DNA of 64,000 bases from NCBI GenBank assembly GCA_028284885.1, contig JANQQW010000074.1, positions 25,365 through 89,364 on the forward strand, in the 5' to 3' direction. The DNA is from Planctomycetaceae bacterium. Lineage in GTDB: Bacteria; Planctomycetota; Planctomycetia; Planctomycetales; Planctomycetaceae. Of this stretch, positions 8,825 to 18,220 are shown piece by piece. Below the pieces are notes generated by a model, which searched no databases, was not told the DNA's origin, and was given only the letters and a program-made list of their open reading frames with translations. Both the position numbers and the translations under genes were made by a program. Each line of letters begins with the position of its first letter. Position 1 is the stretch's first letter.

Positions 8825-9199
8825 GTGACGATTGCGTCACGAACGCCCGAGGGGCTGCCCAGCCGCTGTTCCCTCTGCGGAGCCGAGGCAAACGTCGAGT
8901 ACTCCGCAGCCGGGGACGCACCCTGCCCGCAGTGCGGGTTCCTGCTTTGGGAGTCTCACGACCTGCTCACCCGGTTCCGAGCAGTGCTCAGTCGAGAACT
9001 CTCGCTGCCGACGGAGGAAGTCGGGCCGGAATTCCTCTTGAAACTCGAACGTGACTCGGTCGATCTCGTCGAGCTGGTGATGGAGATCGAGGACGAGTTC
9101 GGCGTCGCGATCGCGGACGACGACTACGCTGGCATGCGGACCGTTCGCGACGTCGTCGAGTACATCCTGCGTCGCCGTTCCGAACGTGAGGCCGGTTGA
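8825..9199 (+). CDS. Zinc ribbon fused to an acyl-carrier-protein domain
   Basis: 124 residues in two parts. Residues 15-37 form a zinc ribbon with two Cys pairs (CSLC at 15-18, CPQC at 34-37). Residues about 45-120 are an ACP-like four-helix domain with the phosphopantetheine motif DSVDLVELVMEIEDEFG. Ser78 is the expected carrier serine; compare DSLDTVELVMALEEEF in E. coli AcpP. The GTG start follows GGGAG at 8814-8818. The downstream gene converges on it, so no biosynthetic partner is next to it. The protein probably carries an acyl or aminoacyl group while docking by its ribbon; the substrate is unknown. Confidence 0.8.
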   Translation: MTIASRTPEGLPSRCSLCGAEANVEYSAAGDAPCPQCGFLLWESHDLLTRFRAVLSRELSLPTEEVGPEFLLKLERDSVDLVELVMEIEDEFGVAIADDDYAGMRTVRDVVEYILRRRSEREAG

Positions 9200-9204
9200 C
9201 AGGC

Positions 9205-10017
9205 TCAGTTCTCGACGCGGACGCCGATCGCCTCGAGAGCGGGGATCTGCTCCTTCACCGCTGCGTCCGAGAGCGGGTTGCCGGCGACGTACAGACGCCA
9301 GTACGGGGCGAAGTTGTGGTCTCCCTCGGCGTCCTTCTTCGCCATCTCGACGAGCGGGCCGAGGTCCTTGACCTGGTTTCGTTCGAGGAACGTGAACCGG
9401 AGGTCGGTCATCCCGGTGAGCGGCGAGAGGTCGGCCACCTGGTTGTCGCGAAGGCCGAGCGTCGAGAGGAACGTCAACCCCTTCAGCGGCCCGAGGTCCT
9501 TCACCTGGTTGCGGTCGAGGTCGAGCGAGGCGAGCTTCGTCAGCCCGGCCAGCGGCTTCAGGTCGCCCACCTTGTTTCCGGCGAGGTAGAGGGCCGAGAT
9601 CTTCTCCAGCCCGGCGAGTGGCTTCAGGTCGCCGATCTCGTTCTCCTCCGCCCGCAGGTACTGGAGCTTCACCAACTTCGACAGCGGGGCGAGGCTCTTC
9701 ACCTTGTTCTTCGCGACGTCCAGCGACTGGAGGTTCACCAGCCCGGCCAGCGGCGACAGGTCGCTCACCTCGTTCTCGTCGATCCGCAGCAGCGACAGGT
9801 TGCGGCACTTCTCCAGCCCGGCGAGGCTCTTGACGCCCATCCCCTTCGCCTCGAGCACGAAGACGTTGACGAGATCCGCCTCCTTCACCTCCTCCGGCTT
9901 CTTCTTCAGCGTCTCCGCGACCGCCTTCGCAAGGTTGGCGTCTTGGATCGGGCTCTGGGCCCAGCCGGTCGCGGCGAAGCAGAGAAGCAGAGCGGTCGTC
10001 GTGGCGAGGCGGGACAT
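9205..10017 (-). CDS. Secreted leucine-rich-repeat protein
   Basis: 270 residues with a signal peptide (TTALLLCFAATGWAQ) and about eight 22-residue leucine-rich repeats of the internalin/SDS22 kind. Each follows the pattern LxxLxLxxNxVxDLxPLxGL, for example LASLDLDRNQVKDLGPLKGL and LYLAGNKVGDLKPLAGL. Such solenoids bind proteins outside the cytoplasm. The ATG at 10017 precedes MSRLATTT; an upstream in-frame start at 10059 would add 14 residues before the signal sequence and is less likely. It converges on the zinc-ribbon/ACP gene with a 5-base gap. Confidence 0.82.
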   Translation of the reverse strand: MSRLATTTALLLCFAATGWAQSPIQDANLAKAVAETLKKKPEEVKEADLVNVFVLEAKGMGVKSLAGLEKCRNLSLLRIDENEVSDLSPLAGLVNLQSLDVAKNKVKSLAPLSKLVKLQYLRAEENEIGDLKPLAGLEKISALYLAGNKVGDLKPLAGLTKLASLDLDRNQVKDLGPLKGLTFLSTLGLRDNQVADLSPLTGMTDLRFTFLERNQVKDLGPLVEMAKKDAEGDHNFAPYWRLYVAGNPLSDAAVKEQIPALEAIGVRVEN

Positions 10018-10214
10018 GCGGTGGGCTCGTTGGTGTGCTTCGACGGGGTGGACGGTCAACGCGGTTTCCCTCTGCTCGGAGAGGAAGCCGATCCGGTCAG
10101 TCTAGCCACGTCACTCGGGCGTGAACAAGAAACGGCGTTCGCTCGCCGGAATCGGGCCGTTATCATCCCGGCGGCCGGAGGCACCGGCCCGGCGACCGAC
10201 AATCGGAGCACGGA

Positions 10215-11618
<1,404 letters not shown>

Positions 11619-11626
11619 CGGCTCGG

Positions 11627-12190
11627 TCAGCGGCGACGCCTTCGCCGCGGGTCGCCCATCTGAGACTCGAGCCACTTCATCCAGACGCTGCCCAGCACGA
11701 TCGCGCCGACGAAGACCACGTACACGATGCACGCGACCGTTCGTTCTCGTGCGGCGAACCCGAGCACGTGCGGGGCATACCGGATCATCAGCAGGGCCTC
11801 CGTCGCGACCATCGCCATCAGGGCAATCAACACGGCCGGGGCGCCGACGACGATCAGCAGCAACTCGCTTGAGAGGCGGAACGCGTAGACGCCGCTCTTC
11901 AGGAACCAGCCGACGAACATCACGCTGCCCACGGCGAACGCGACGATCCCCACGGCGAAGGCGACCCCGACACCGGCCCCCGCCGGGTCGATCGCCGTGC
12001 TCACGTCCTCCACGCCCAGGTCGCTCGTGAACCGCTGCACGGCCGCGTCGTCGTCCAAGAACGACCGCACGGCGAACACCCAGGCGACGGTCGTCACCAC
12101 CAGCGCGACGAGCAACGCGACCGACGTGATCGACCACGACGAGTCGTCGTCGTCCGCCCGCGGGTCACGTTCCCAGTTTCGTTGCGACAT
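11627..12190 (-). CDS. Multi-pass membrane protein of unknown function
   Basis: 187 residues with a charged, Asp-rich N-terminus and four hydrophobic segments: about 24-42 (VALLVALVVTTVAWVFAV), 72-93 (VGVAFAVGIVAFAVGSVMFVG), 108-130 (LLLIVVGAPAVLIALMAMV) and 150-168 (CIVYVVFVGAIVLGSVW). It ends in a poly-Arg tail, consistent with a cytoplasmic C-terminus. I recognise no family. It converges with the HD hydrolase and is divergent from the 103-residue gene at 12382. Confidence 0.6.
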   Translation of the reverse strand: MSQRNWERDPRADDDDSSWSITSVALLVALVVTTVAWVFAVRSFLDDDAAVQRFTSDLGVEDVSTAIDPAGAGVGVAFAVGIVAFAVGSVMFVGWFLKSGVYAFRLSSELLLIVVGAPAVLIALMAMVATEALLMIRYAPHVLGFAARERTVACIVYVVFVGAIVLGSVWMKWLESQMGDPRRRRRR

Positions 12191-12227
12191 CGGCTCGCCA
12201 AGTAAACGCAGGCCCACTATGTGAGCA

Positions 12228-12331
12228 TGCTAACACAAAGGTCAGCGACATCCGATGAAGCTCGTGCACGCCGCGGCATGAATTTCGCACACGAGTCCCT
12301 TCTGTCGTGCTAACATCGGGGTTGAAGCTCG
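12228..12331. repeat. Short direct repeats in a divergent promoter region
   Basis: In the 191-bp gap between two divergent genes, TGCTAACA occurs at 12228-12235 and 12308-12315, and TGAAGCTCG at 12256-12264 and 12323-12331. In both copies an ACATC lies just before the second element. The paired order suggests a duplicated operator, but each element is short. Confidence 0.3.
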
Positions 12332-12381
12332 ACCCGGTTGAAACCGCTCGAGCAAGATTCCCGTTGAGGAGGTGCCGTGCC

Positions 12382-12693
12382 ATGCGAAGGAATGCGCTCC
12401 AACCCGGCGACTGGGTCGTCTACCGACGGACGAAGTACAGCGAGACTCCCGGTCCGCGTGCCCACGATGTTTCGCCGACCCGCGGCGGCGACATGTACAG
12501 CTACGTCGTCGACAAGTTCTGGGTGGTCTCGGAGATCGACGACGAAGGTCAACTCTTGCTGCGGACGCGCACCGGCAAAACACATCGCGTGAAGCCGAAC
12601 GACCCGAACCTCCGCCGCCCGACGTGGTGGGAACGGTTCCGGTTCGGCGAACGGTTCCGAGACGCTTCGACCGACCAGCGCGTCGCCAGCTGA
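12382..12693 (+). CDS. Small conserved-looking cytoplasmic protein
   Basis: 103 residues with no signal peptide or membrane segment. A mixed beta segment (NPGDWVVYRRTKYS, then YSYVVDKFWVVSEIDDEGQLLLRTRTGKTH) suggests a small beta-barrel or SH3-like fold. A basic, Trp/Arg-rich tail follows (RRPTWWERFRFGERF). It matches a family I associate with planctomycete hypothetical proteins, without a known function. GAGGAGG at 12366-12372 lies nine bases before the ATG and firmly supports the start and the reality of the gene. Confidence 0.7.
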   Translation: MRRNALQPGDWVVYRRTKYSETPGPRAHDVSPTRGGDMYSYVVDKFWVVSEIDDEGQLLLRTRTGKTHRVKPNDPNLRRPTWWERFRFGERFRDASTDQRVAS

Positions 12694-12720
12694 CAAACGT
12701 GCGCTCGGCCGCGTTCCGGC

Positions 12721-13245
12721 TCAGCGTGGAGTCGGCACATCGACACGTACGGCAGCGGGCCGTTCGTCAACGTCGGACAGCCGGTCGAACTCGGGCTCGA
12801 GAACCACCGGAACGGCGTGTGACGTTCCTCCTGAGGCCGGGACGCAGTCGTCACACGGCGCCTCCACGAGCCAGTCGCAGGTGCGCACCTTTCGTTCGCG
12901 TTTCTCCTTGACGAGAACGCGGACCCAGCGAACTCGGCCGCAACGTGCCCCCTCGCGAACGTCGTCGCAGCCTTCGTCGCCGTCGCACGAGCCCCGCCAC
13001 CAGCGTGCCCAAGGCGGCTGAACTGCCGGAATACAGACGCGTTTCCACTCGACCCGCCAACAGTGGTCGGCGACGGTCTTCGTGGTCGGGACAGGTCGAC
13101 AGACGCCGTCACGGTCGGGGTAGCCTTCGTCACAATCCTCGCACGCGGTCTCGGCGCGAAGTCCCGAGGGGACCCCGGTGACGCCGAGCAGCAGCGCGGC
13201 GAGTGCGGCCACGCCTGTCAGGACGATCGCTTTCTTGGACTTCAC
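12721..13245 (-). CDS. Secreted cysteine-rich protein
   Basis: 174 residues with a signal peptide (KAIVLTGVAALAALLLGVTG, cleavage near LRA). The mature part has about a dozen cysteines in patterns such as CEDCDEGYPDRDGVC, HCWRVEWKRVC, CDGDEGC, CGRVRWVRVLVKEK and CDWLVEAPCDDC. Its layout (TKTVADHCWRVE, then VCIP, then CGRVRWVRVL) resembles a secreted Cys-rich family common in planctomycetes. Disulphide-bonded cell-surface or periplasmic structure is likely. No enzyme motif is seen. It lies 30 bp after the phosphate-type porin on the same strand, so the two may be co-transcribed. Confidence 0.65.
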   Translation of the reverse strand: MKSKKAIVLTGVAALAALLLGVTGVPSGLRAETACEDCDEGYPDRDGVCRPVPTTKTVADHCWRVEWKRVCIPAVQPPWARWWRGSCDGDEGCDDVREGARCGRVRWVRVLVKEKRERKVRTCDWLVEAPCDDCVPASGGTSHAVPVVLEPEFDRLSDVDERPAAVRVDVPTPR

Positions 13246-13275
13246 GGCGAACTCCGTTCTCGTGAGTGAATGGGA

Positions 13276-14811
13276 TCAGAAGTCGGCAGCGAAGCGGATG
13301 CCGGCAATCAAGAAGTTGGCGTCCGTGAAGCCGCCCACGGGCTCGCGGTTGCGAATGTCGCCGTAGACGAGATTGAACTGCACCTTGGAGTGGGACGTCC
13401 ACCACCAGTTCAGTCCGAACGTGACGTTCTCCTGGTAGCCGCCGAGGACGTCCTCGCTTGTCAGGTCGAGGTAGGAGAGTCGCAAGGCGACTTGCCAGGC
13501 GCCCCACCCGCCTGCGGTGTCTCCGCAGCAACGATTGACGAGGAAGAAGTTCTCGAACGGCTTGACCCGTCCGATCGTGCCCCGGTCACGTGTGTAGGGC
13601 ACGTGCTCCCCGGTGAGCAGGTAGCTGGCGTAGACGTAGGCTCCGTGGAAGAACAGGTCGGGGCCGGTCCCTGGCGTGAAGTCGTCGCGTTGCATCCAAG
13701 TGAACTGGTACTCGCCGACGATCTGCATCGGGCCGACGTTGAGGATGCTCTCGAGCGCGAGGATTTCGTAGGTGTCCGCGCCGGGAACGCGACCGGTGTC
13801 GATCCAGCGGGAGTTCGTCCGGGCCTCGGGTCGGGTTCTGAAGCGACCTTCGTTCGAGTTCTCGCCGGGCCCTGCCTCACCGTCCGGGTCGGCCACCATG
13901 CCGGCAACGGCCCAGTGGAAGTACCCGCGGCCGCCAGAGCACTCGTCGTACCACGGCGACCCCCACAGTCGGCCGTTGGCACTCAGTTGCAGAGCGTCTC
14001 CTCGATAGCCGTTGATCCGGGAGATGTTCGTGAGTCCGTACATGCCGTAGGCCCAACCGAGGCTCTCGTCGTCGGTGAACCCGTAGAACGTCGCACCGGG
14101 TCGACGAGCGTCCTCGTTGAACGCCTCGACGACGAGCGGCCGCTCGATGAACACGTTGAAGCGACTGCTGTTGAGGTGGTCCAGCCCGATGGGTCGCTTC
14201 TGGTTTCCGATGAGGAAGGTCTGGTTCGCGGGCAGCTCCTTGAACCCGATGAAGACGTCCTTGATCTCCGGAGCGGCGGGCGTGTTGAAGTCGATCTGCA
14301 TCCGCCACAGCATCGTCTCGAAGATGTCCCCCTTCATCTCCAGCCGGATGCGGCGGAAGAGGTAGCGGTCCTCCGGGTCGATTCCGAAGTTGGACGACGC
14401 TGGATTGGGGTGCTCGAAGAACCCGGCCCCCTCGGAGTCGCTCGGGAAGCCCCAGTAGTCGGCGTGGATTCGCCCGCCGATGTCGAACGTGGGGGCCGTG
14501 ACCGGAGCGAAGACCTTGCCCTCGAGCTTCTCGAGCCGCTCCTCGAACTCGGACGTCGGGGCGTCCTCCGGTTCGTCGTCGTAGTTCGTCGGTTCGACTT
14601 GTGTAGCCGTCTCGAGCCGGCCATCGGCCCGCTCGCCGGGAACGGCATCACGCAGGGCGGCCGCCGGCTCCAGTTGGCGGATCCGATTCTCGAGTGCCCG
14701 AATTCGGGCATCCTGATCCTCGACAAGTGGGTCGTCGGCGAGTGTCGGGACGGTGAGACAGAAAAGAATGGAGGCGAGCAGGGTCAGCAACCGCCCGTGG
14801 AACGCGAGCAC
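13276..14811 (-). CDS. Phosphate-selective porin, OprP/OprO type
   Basis: 511 residues: a signal peptide (LLTLLASILFCLTVPTLA), a short coiled coil (DARIRALENRIRQLE), a Pro/Glu linker, then a 16-strand-type barrel. The barrel has the OprP/OprO signature order: GGRIHADYW near the first strand, RRIRLEMKGDIFETMLWRM, and IGNQKRPIGLDHLNSSR in the loop region. It ends in a terminal Phe (RFAADF). The GTG start at 14811 is supported by GGAG (complement of 14820-14823) eight bases away. An ATG at 14868 would put 19 polar residues before the signal peptide. Divergent from the phosphate transporter pit, which supports phosphate as substrate. Confidence 0.83.
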   Translation of the reverse strand: MLAFHGRLLTLLASILFCLTVPTLADDPLVEDQDARIRALENRIRQLEPAAALRDAVPGERADGRLETATQVEPTNYDDEPEDAPTSEFEERLEKLEGKVFAPVTAPTFDIGGRIHADYWGFPSDSEGAGFFEHPNPASSNFGIDPEDRYLFRRIRLEMKGDIFETMLWRMQIDFNTPAAPEIKDVFIGFKELPANQTFLIGNQKRPIGLDHLNSSRFNVFIERPLVVEAFNEDARRPGATFYGFTDDESLGWAYGMYGLTNISRINGYRGDALQLSANGRLWGSPWYDECSGGRGYFHWAVAGMVADPDGEAGPGENSNEGRFRTRPEARTNSRWIDTGRVPGADTYEILALESILNVGPMQIVGEYQFTWMQRDDFTPGTGPDLFFHGAYVYASYLLTGEHVPYTRDRGTIGRVKPFENFFLVNRCCGDTAGGWGAWQVALRLSYLDLTSEDVLGGYQENVTFGLNWWWTSHSKVQFNLVYGDIRNREPVGGFTDANFLIAGIRFAADF

Positions 14812-14879
14812 AACCGGTTCTCCGGATTGGGATGACTTTGCCGGTTGTATCGGTCGCAACGCCCGCATTCGGCAGCGAG

Positions 14880-14960
14880 AATCTTAACAATTGAATTTTC
14901 GAGGACGTAAACGTAGCCTCGGATGGGACTTCCGAAACCGAGGCAATCTTAACATTTGAA
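14880..14960 (+). promoter_or_regulatory. Duplicated 16-bp element, candidate phosphate-response operator
   Basis: A 16-base AT-rich element occurs twice as a direct repeat with one mismatch: AATCTTAACAATTGAA at 14880-14895 and AATCTTAACATTTGAA at 14945-14960. The offset is 65 bp, about six helical turns. It sits in the gap between the divergent phosphate porin and phosphate transporter genes and stands out from the GC-rich surroundings. The embedded TTAACA resembles the half-site of Gram-positive PhoP boxes. A Pho-type function is inferred from position only. Confidence 0.5.
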
Positions 14961-14964
14961 CCCG

Positions 14965-16080
14965 ATGCCATTTCTTCTCATCCTGTTGGTCACCTTGGCA
15001 CTCGCCTACGCCAATGGTGCGAACGACAACTTCAAGGGCGTGGCGACGCTCTTTGGCAGCGGGACCACGAACTACCGTGCGGCCCTGTTGTGGGCGACGG
15101 TCACGACGTTTCTCGGCTCCGGACTTGCCGTGTTGATCGCGGGACGATTGCTCCAGGCGTTCAGCGGAAAGGGTCTCGTTCCAGCCGGGACCGCAGCCAC
15201 ACTCGAGTACGCCGCGGCGGTCGCATTCGCCGCGGCCGCCACGGTCCTCCTCGCGACCCGCATCGGCATGCCCATCTCCACCACGCACGCCCTCGTCGGC
15301 GGACTCGTTGGTGCCGCGTGGGCCTCGGGAGCGCCGCTGGACGTGGGACGCCTAGGGACGAAATTCTTTCTCCCGCTATTGGTGAGCCCGATTCTCGCCA
15401 TCGCGGCGACGGTTGTCGTCTACTCACTGTTCCACCGCATGCGGCGGGGACTGGGCATCACGGCCGAGACCTGCCTCTGCATCGGAAGCGAACCGGTCGA
15501 GATCGTGCCCGGCCCACTCAACGCGGCCGTCATGGCGCAATCGGAGCAGCTCACGGCGTCGACGGGTGACGTGGTGACGTGTCACGAGCAGTACGGCGGT
15601 CAATTCGTGGGACTCCCGGCCGCCACCGTCCTCGACCGCCTGCACTTCTTCTCGTCCGGCATCGTGTGCTTCGCGCGTGGCCTCAACGACACGCCGAAGA
15701 TCGCGGCGATGCTGTTGCTCGTGCCAGCCATCGGGGGCGTCTCGGGCCTACTCGTCGTGGGAACGGCCATGGCGATCGGCGGCCTCGTCAGCGCTCGCCG
15801 GGTGGCGGAGACTACCAGCCACGGCATCACCTCGATGAACCACGGACAGGGATTCTCAGCCAACCTGGTCACGGGTGCCGTAGTGATCGGGGCCAGCCAG
15901 TTCGGGCTGCCGGTCTCGACGACGCACGTCAGTTGCGGATCCCTGTTCGGCCTGGGTGCCGTAACCGGTCGCAGCCACGGGGTCACGATCGGACACATCG
16001 TTCTCGCCTGGCTGGCGACCCTCCCCCTCGGTGCCCTCCTCGGCTGGTGCGCCTACAACGTGCTCGCACAAGTCGTCTGA
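14965..16080 (+). CDS. pit: PiT-family low-affinity inorganic phosphate transporter
   Basis: 371 residues, an inner-membrane phosphate:cation symporter. Both halves carry the inverted-repeat signature of PiT proteins: YANGANDNFKG near the N-terminus and FARGLNDTPK in the second half, each followed by a PISTTHALVG or PVSTTHVSCG motif. About ten hydrophobic segments flank a central hydrophilic loop (about 170-225). The ATG was chosen; a TTG nine bases upstream is in frame. It pairs with the divergent phosphate-type porin, which would carry phosphate across the outer membrane. The second copy of the 16-bp element ends five bases before the ATG. Confidence 0.92.
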   Translation: MPFLLILLVTLALAYANGANDNFKGVATLFGSGTTNYRAALLWATVTTFLGSGLAVLIAGRLLQAFSGKGLVPAGTAATLEYAAAVAFAAAATVLLATRIGMPISTTHALVGGLVGAAWASGAPLDVGRLGTKFFLPLLVSPILAIAATVVVYSLFHRMRRGLGITAETCLCIGSEPVEIVPGPLNAAVMAQSEQLTASTGDVVTCHEQYGGQFVGLPAATVLDRLHFFSSGIVCFARGLNDTPKIAAMLLLVPAIGGVSGLLVVGTAMAIGGLVSARRVAETTSHGITSMNHGQGFSANLVTGAVVIGASQFGLPVSTTHVSCGSLFGLGAVTGRSHGVTIGHIVLAWLATLPLGALLGWCAYNVLAQVV

Positions 16081-16196
16081 ATCCAACGGTCGCGGCGGTT
16101 GGCAGGAAGGCTCGTCGTCGTTCGCCTGCGAATCGACCGAACCTGCGACTTGCATGCGCGTCAGCCCGTGGTTCGATTCCGGTCGGAGGTGAGCCG

Positions 16197-16499
16197 ATGG
16201 GCTGGGTGAACGATGCTCGCCTTGCAATCGAGGGCGGGCAATCCGTGCAGGTGCGACCGATCGGCGGGTCGATGCGCGGGAGGATCGAGAGTGGTCAACT
16301 CGTCACGCTCGTGCCCGCCGATGGCCGGGACGTTTCCGTCGGCGATGCCGTGCTGGTCAGATGGAAGGGCAACTTCCTGCTGCACCTCGTCGTCGAGATC
16401 GCGGACGATCGGCTTCTGATCGGAAACAATCTCGGGAGGGTGAACGGGTGGGTCTCGACCGAGGACGTCCTGGGACGAGTCGAGTCCGTCGAGTCCTGA
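16197..16499 (+). CDS. Minimal S24/S26 (LexA/signal-peptidase)-like protein
   Basis: 100 residues with the beta-rich core of the LexA/signal-peptidase fold. It has a GGSMRGRIESGQLVTL segment, where the Ser-Met pair sits where the catalytic Ser of S24/S26 peptidases is found. This is followed by VSVGDAVLVRWKGNFLLHLVVEI, with a Lys at about the right distance. No DNA-binding or transmembrane segment is present. It may be a stand-alone regulator of a protease or a degenerate peptidase. GGAGGTGA at 16185-16192 gives a strong start. Upstream of nrnA on the same strand with a 45-base gap. Confidence 0.6.
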   Translation: MGWVNDARLAIEGGQSVQVRPIGGSMRGRIESGQLVTLVPADGRDVSVGDAVLVRWKGNFLLHLVVEIADDRLLIGNNLGRVNGWVSTEDVLGRVESVES

Positions 16500-16544
16500 C
16501 CGTCCCGGTTGCGTGCCCCGTCGACGCGACCGTACGATGACGAA

Positions 16545-17570
16545 ATGACGATCGACTGGACTGGTTTCGCCGAGATCGTCTCGGCGGCTGAGCGGTTCGT
16601 GCTGACGAGCCACGTGCGACCCGATGCCGATGCGCTCGGTTCGGAACTCGCCATGGCGGGATTCCTCGAACGGCTCGGCAAGTCCGTTACGGTCGTGAAC
16701 CCCTCCGAGACCCCGCACACGCTGACGTTCCTCGATCCCGACGGCCGTGCCCGCAAGATCGGCGAACCGGGCACGCTCGAGGAGATTCGCGACGCCGAGG
16801 TGCACGTCGTGCTCGACACGAGTGCCTGGAAGCAGCTCGCCGAGGTCGGCCCGGCGTTCCGCGAGTCGGCCGCGAAGAAGGTCGTGATCGACCACCACGT
16901 CAGTTCGGACGACCTCGGTGCCGTCGAGTTCAAGAACACCGCGGCCGAGGCGACCGGGGGCATCCTGTTCCGCATGGCTGAGACGCTCGGCTGGGAGATC
17001 GACGAGACGATCGCCCGCCAGTTGTTCTGTGCGATCGCGACGGACACCGGCTGGTTCCGCTTCCCGTCGACGACGAGCGAGACGTACCGGGCGATCGCTG
17101 CGCTGGTCGACGCCGGGGCGGCGCCTCACGTTCTGTACCGCGAGTTGTACGAGAAAAGCTCGCTGGCCCGGTTGAAGCTGACGGGCGTCGTGCTGGGTCG
17201 GGCCGCGGTCGCCTGCGACGGCCGGCTCGCCTACACGTACGTCGCCACGAGCGACTTCGAGCAGACCGGTGCCCACCCGGTCGACACGGAGAACCTCGTC
17301 AACGAGTGCCTGAAGATCGAGACGGCCGAGTGTGCCTTCATCGCCGTCGAGCAGTGGAACAAGCAGGTCAAGGTGAGCTTCCGCAGCCGGGACCGGGTCG
17401 ACGTGGCCCGGGTGGCCGAGCGGTTCGGCGGGGGCGGCCACCAGAAGGCCTCCGGGGCGACACTCGACGGCCCGCTCGACGAGGCGCTCCCCCGACTGAT
17501 GGACAGCCTCGCCGACGCCCTCGGCTGCCAACCCTGCTCGTCCGCCGACCTGCCCGCCAAGACCACCTGA
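16545..17570 (+). CDS. nrnA: DHH/DHHA1 nanoRNase / pAp phosphatase
   Basis: 341 residues. The DHH domain has SHVRPDADALGSE (motif I), VVLDTSAWKQ (motif II), VVIDHH (motif III) and ATDTGWFRFPST (motif IV). The DHHA1 domain ends with FGGGGHQKASGA, which binds substrate. NrnA enzymes degrade 2-5 nt RNAs and dephosphorylate 3'-phosphoadenosine 5'-phosphate using Mn. Length matches NrnA/MgpA proteins. The ATG before TIDWTGF was chosen over an upstream start 36 bases away. It sits just ahead of the bc-complex genes, with a 59-base gap. Confidence 0.9.
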   Translation: MTIDWTGFAEIVSAAERFVLTSHVRPDADALGSELAMAGFLERLGKSVTVVNPSETPHTLTFLDPDGRARKIGEPGTLEEIRDAEVHVVLDTSAWKQLAEVGPAFRESAAKKVVIDHHVSSDDLGAVEFKNTAAEATGGILFRMAETLGWEIDETIARQLFCAIATDTGWFRFPSTTSETYRAIAALVDAGAAPHVLYRELYEKSSLARLKLTGVVLGRAAVACDGRLAYTYVATSDFEQTGAHPVDTENLVNECLKIETAECAFIAVEQWNKQVKVSFRSRDRVDVARVAERFGGGGHQKASGATLDGPLDEALPRLMDSLADALGCQPCSSADLPAKTT

Positions 17571-17629
17571 CGCCCCGCCGACACCCCCACGAACCCCGCC
17601 TCCTTCGCCGCAGCGTTTCGGAGATCGAG

Positions 17630-18220
17630 ATGTCAACGGAGACCCCGTCGCCGTCCGACGGCCACGAGACCGCCGACCCCCACGGCGACTTCGTCCCCCC
17701 CCGCCGCAGTTTCCTGTACCAGGCCTGGACCGTGTTGCTCGGTGCCCTGGCCGGGTTGATCCCCGCCGGCATCGCCCTGCCGTTCTTCCTCGACCCGATC
17801 CTCCGCAAGGAGGGCGACGGTGGCGGCGACGGGCTGGAGTTCGTGCCGGTCGGCAACCTCGCGAGCCTGCCCGAGGACGGGACGCCTCTGCTCGTCACGG
17901 TCAAGAAGGACCGCGTCGACAAGTGGAACAAGTTCCCGAACGAACGGGTCGGCTCCGTCTGGCTCCGTCGCATCGGGGACCAGGTGATCGCCTTCAACAG
18001 CGTCTGCCCGCACCTCGGCTGCAGCGTCGACTACCGGGCCGCCAACGGCGACTTCTACTGCCCCTGCCACGCCAGCGCGTTCGACCTCGAGGGGGCGAAG
18101 AAGAACGCCATCCCGCCCCGCGGCATGGACACGTTGGAGACGAAGGTCGACGACGGCCAGGTGCTCGTCGCGTTCCAGAACTTCCTCGGCGGCACCACGG
18201 AGAAGGAGCCGGTCGGATGA
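17630..18220 (+). CDS. Rieske iron-sulfur subunit of a cytochrome bc complex
   Basis: 196 residues with one N-terminal membrane anchor (about 33-54, AWTVLLGALAGLIPAGIALPFF) and a C-terminal Rieske fold. The 2Fe-2S ligands are Cys126 and His128 in CPHLGC and Cys144 and His147 in CPCH; Cys131 and Cys146 would form the usual disulphide. It takes electrons from quinol and passes them to cytochrome c. The ATG of the following cytochrome b gene overlaps this stop as ATGA, so the two subunits are made together. It resembles QcrA/PetC. Confidence 0.92.
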   Translation: MSTETPSPSDGHETADPHGDFVPPRRSFLYQAWTVLLGALAGLIPAGIALPFFLDPILRKEGDGGGDGLEFVPVGNLASLPEDGTPLLVTVKKDRVDKWNKFPNERVGSVWLRRIGDQVIAFNSVCPHLGCSVDYRAANGDFYCPCHASAFDLEGAKKNAIPPRGMDTLETKVDDGQVLVAFQNFLGGTTEKEPVG

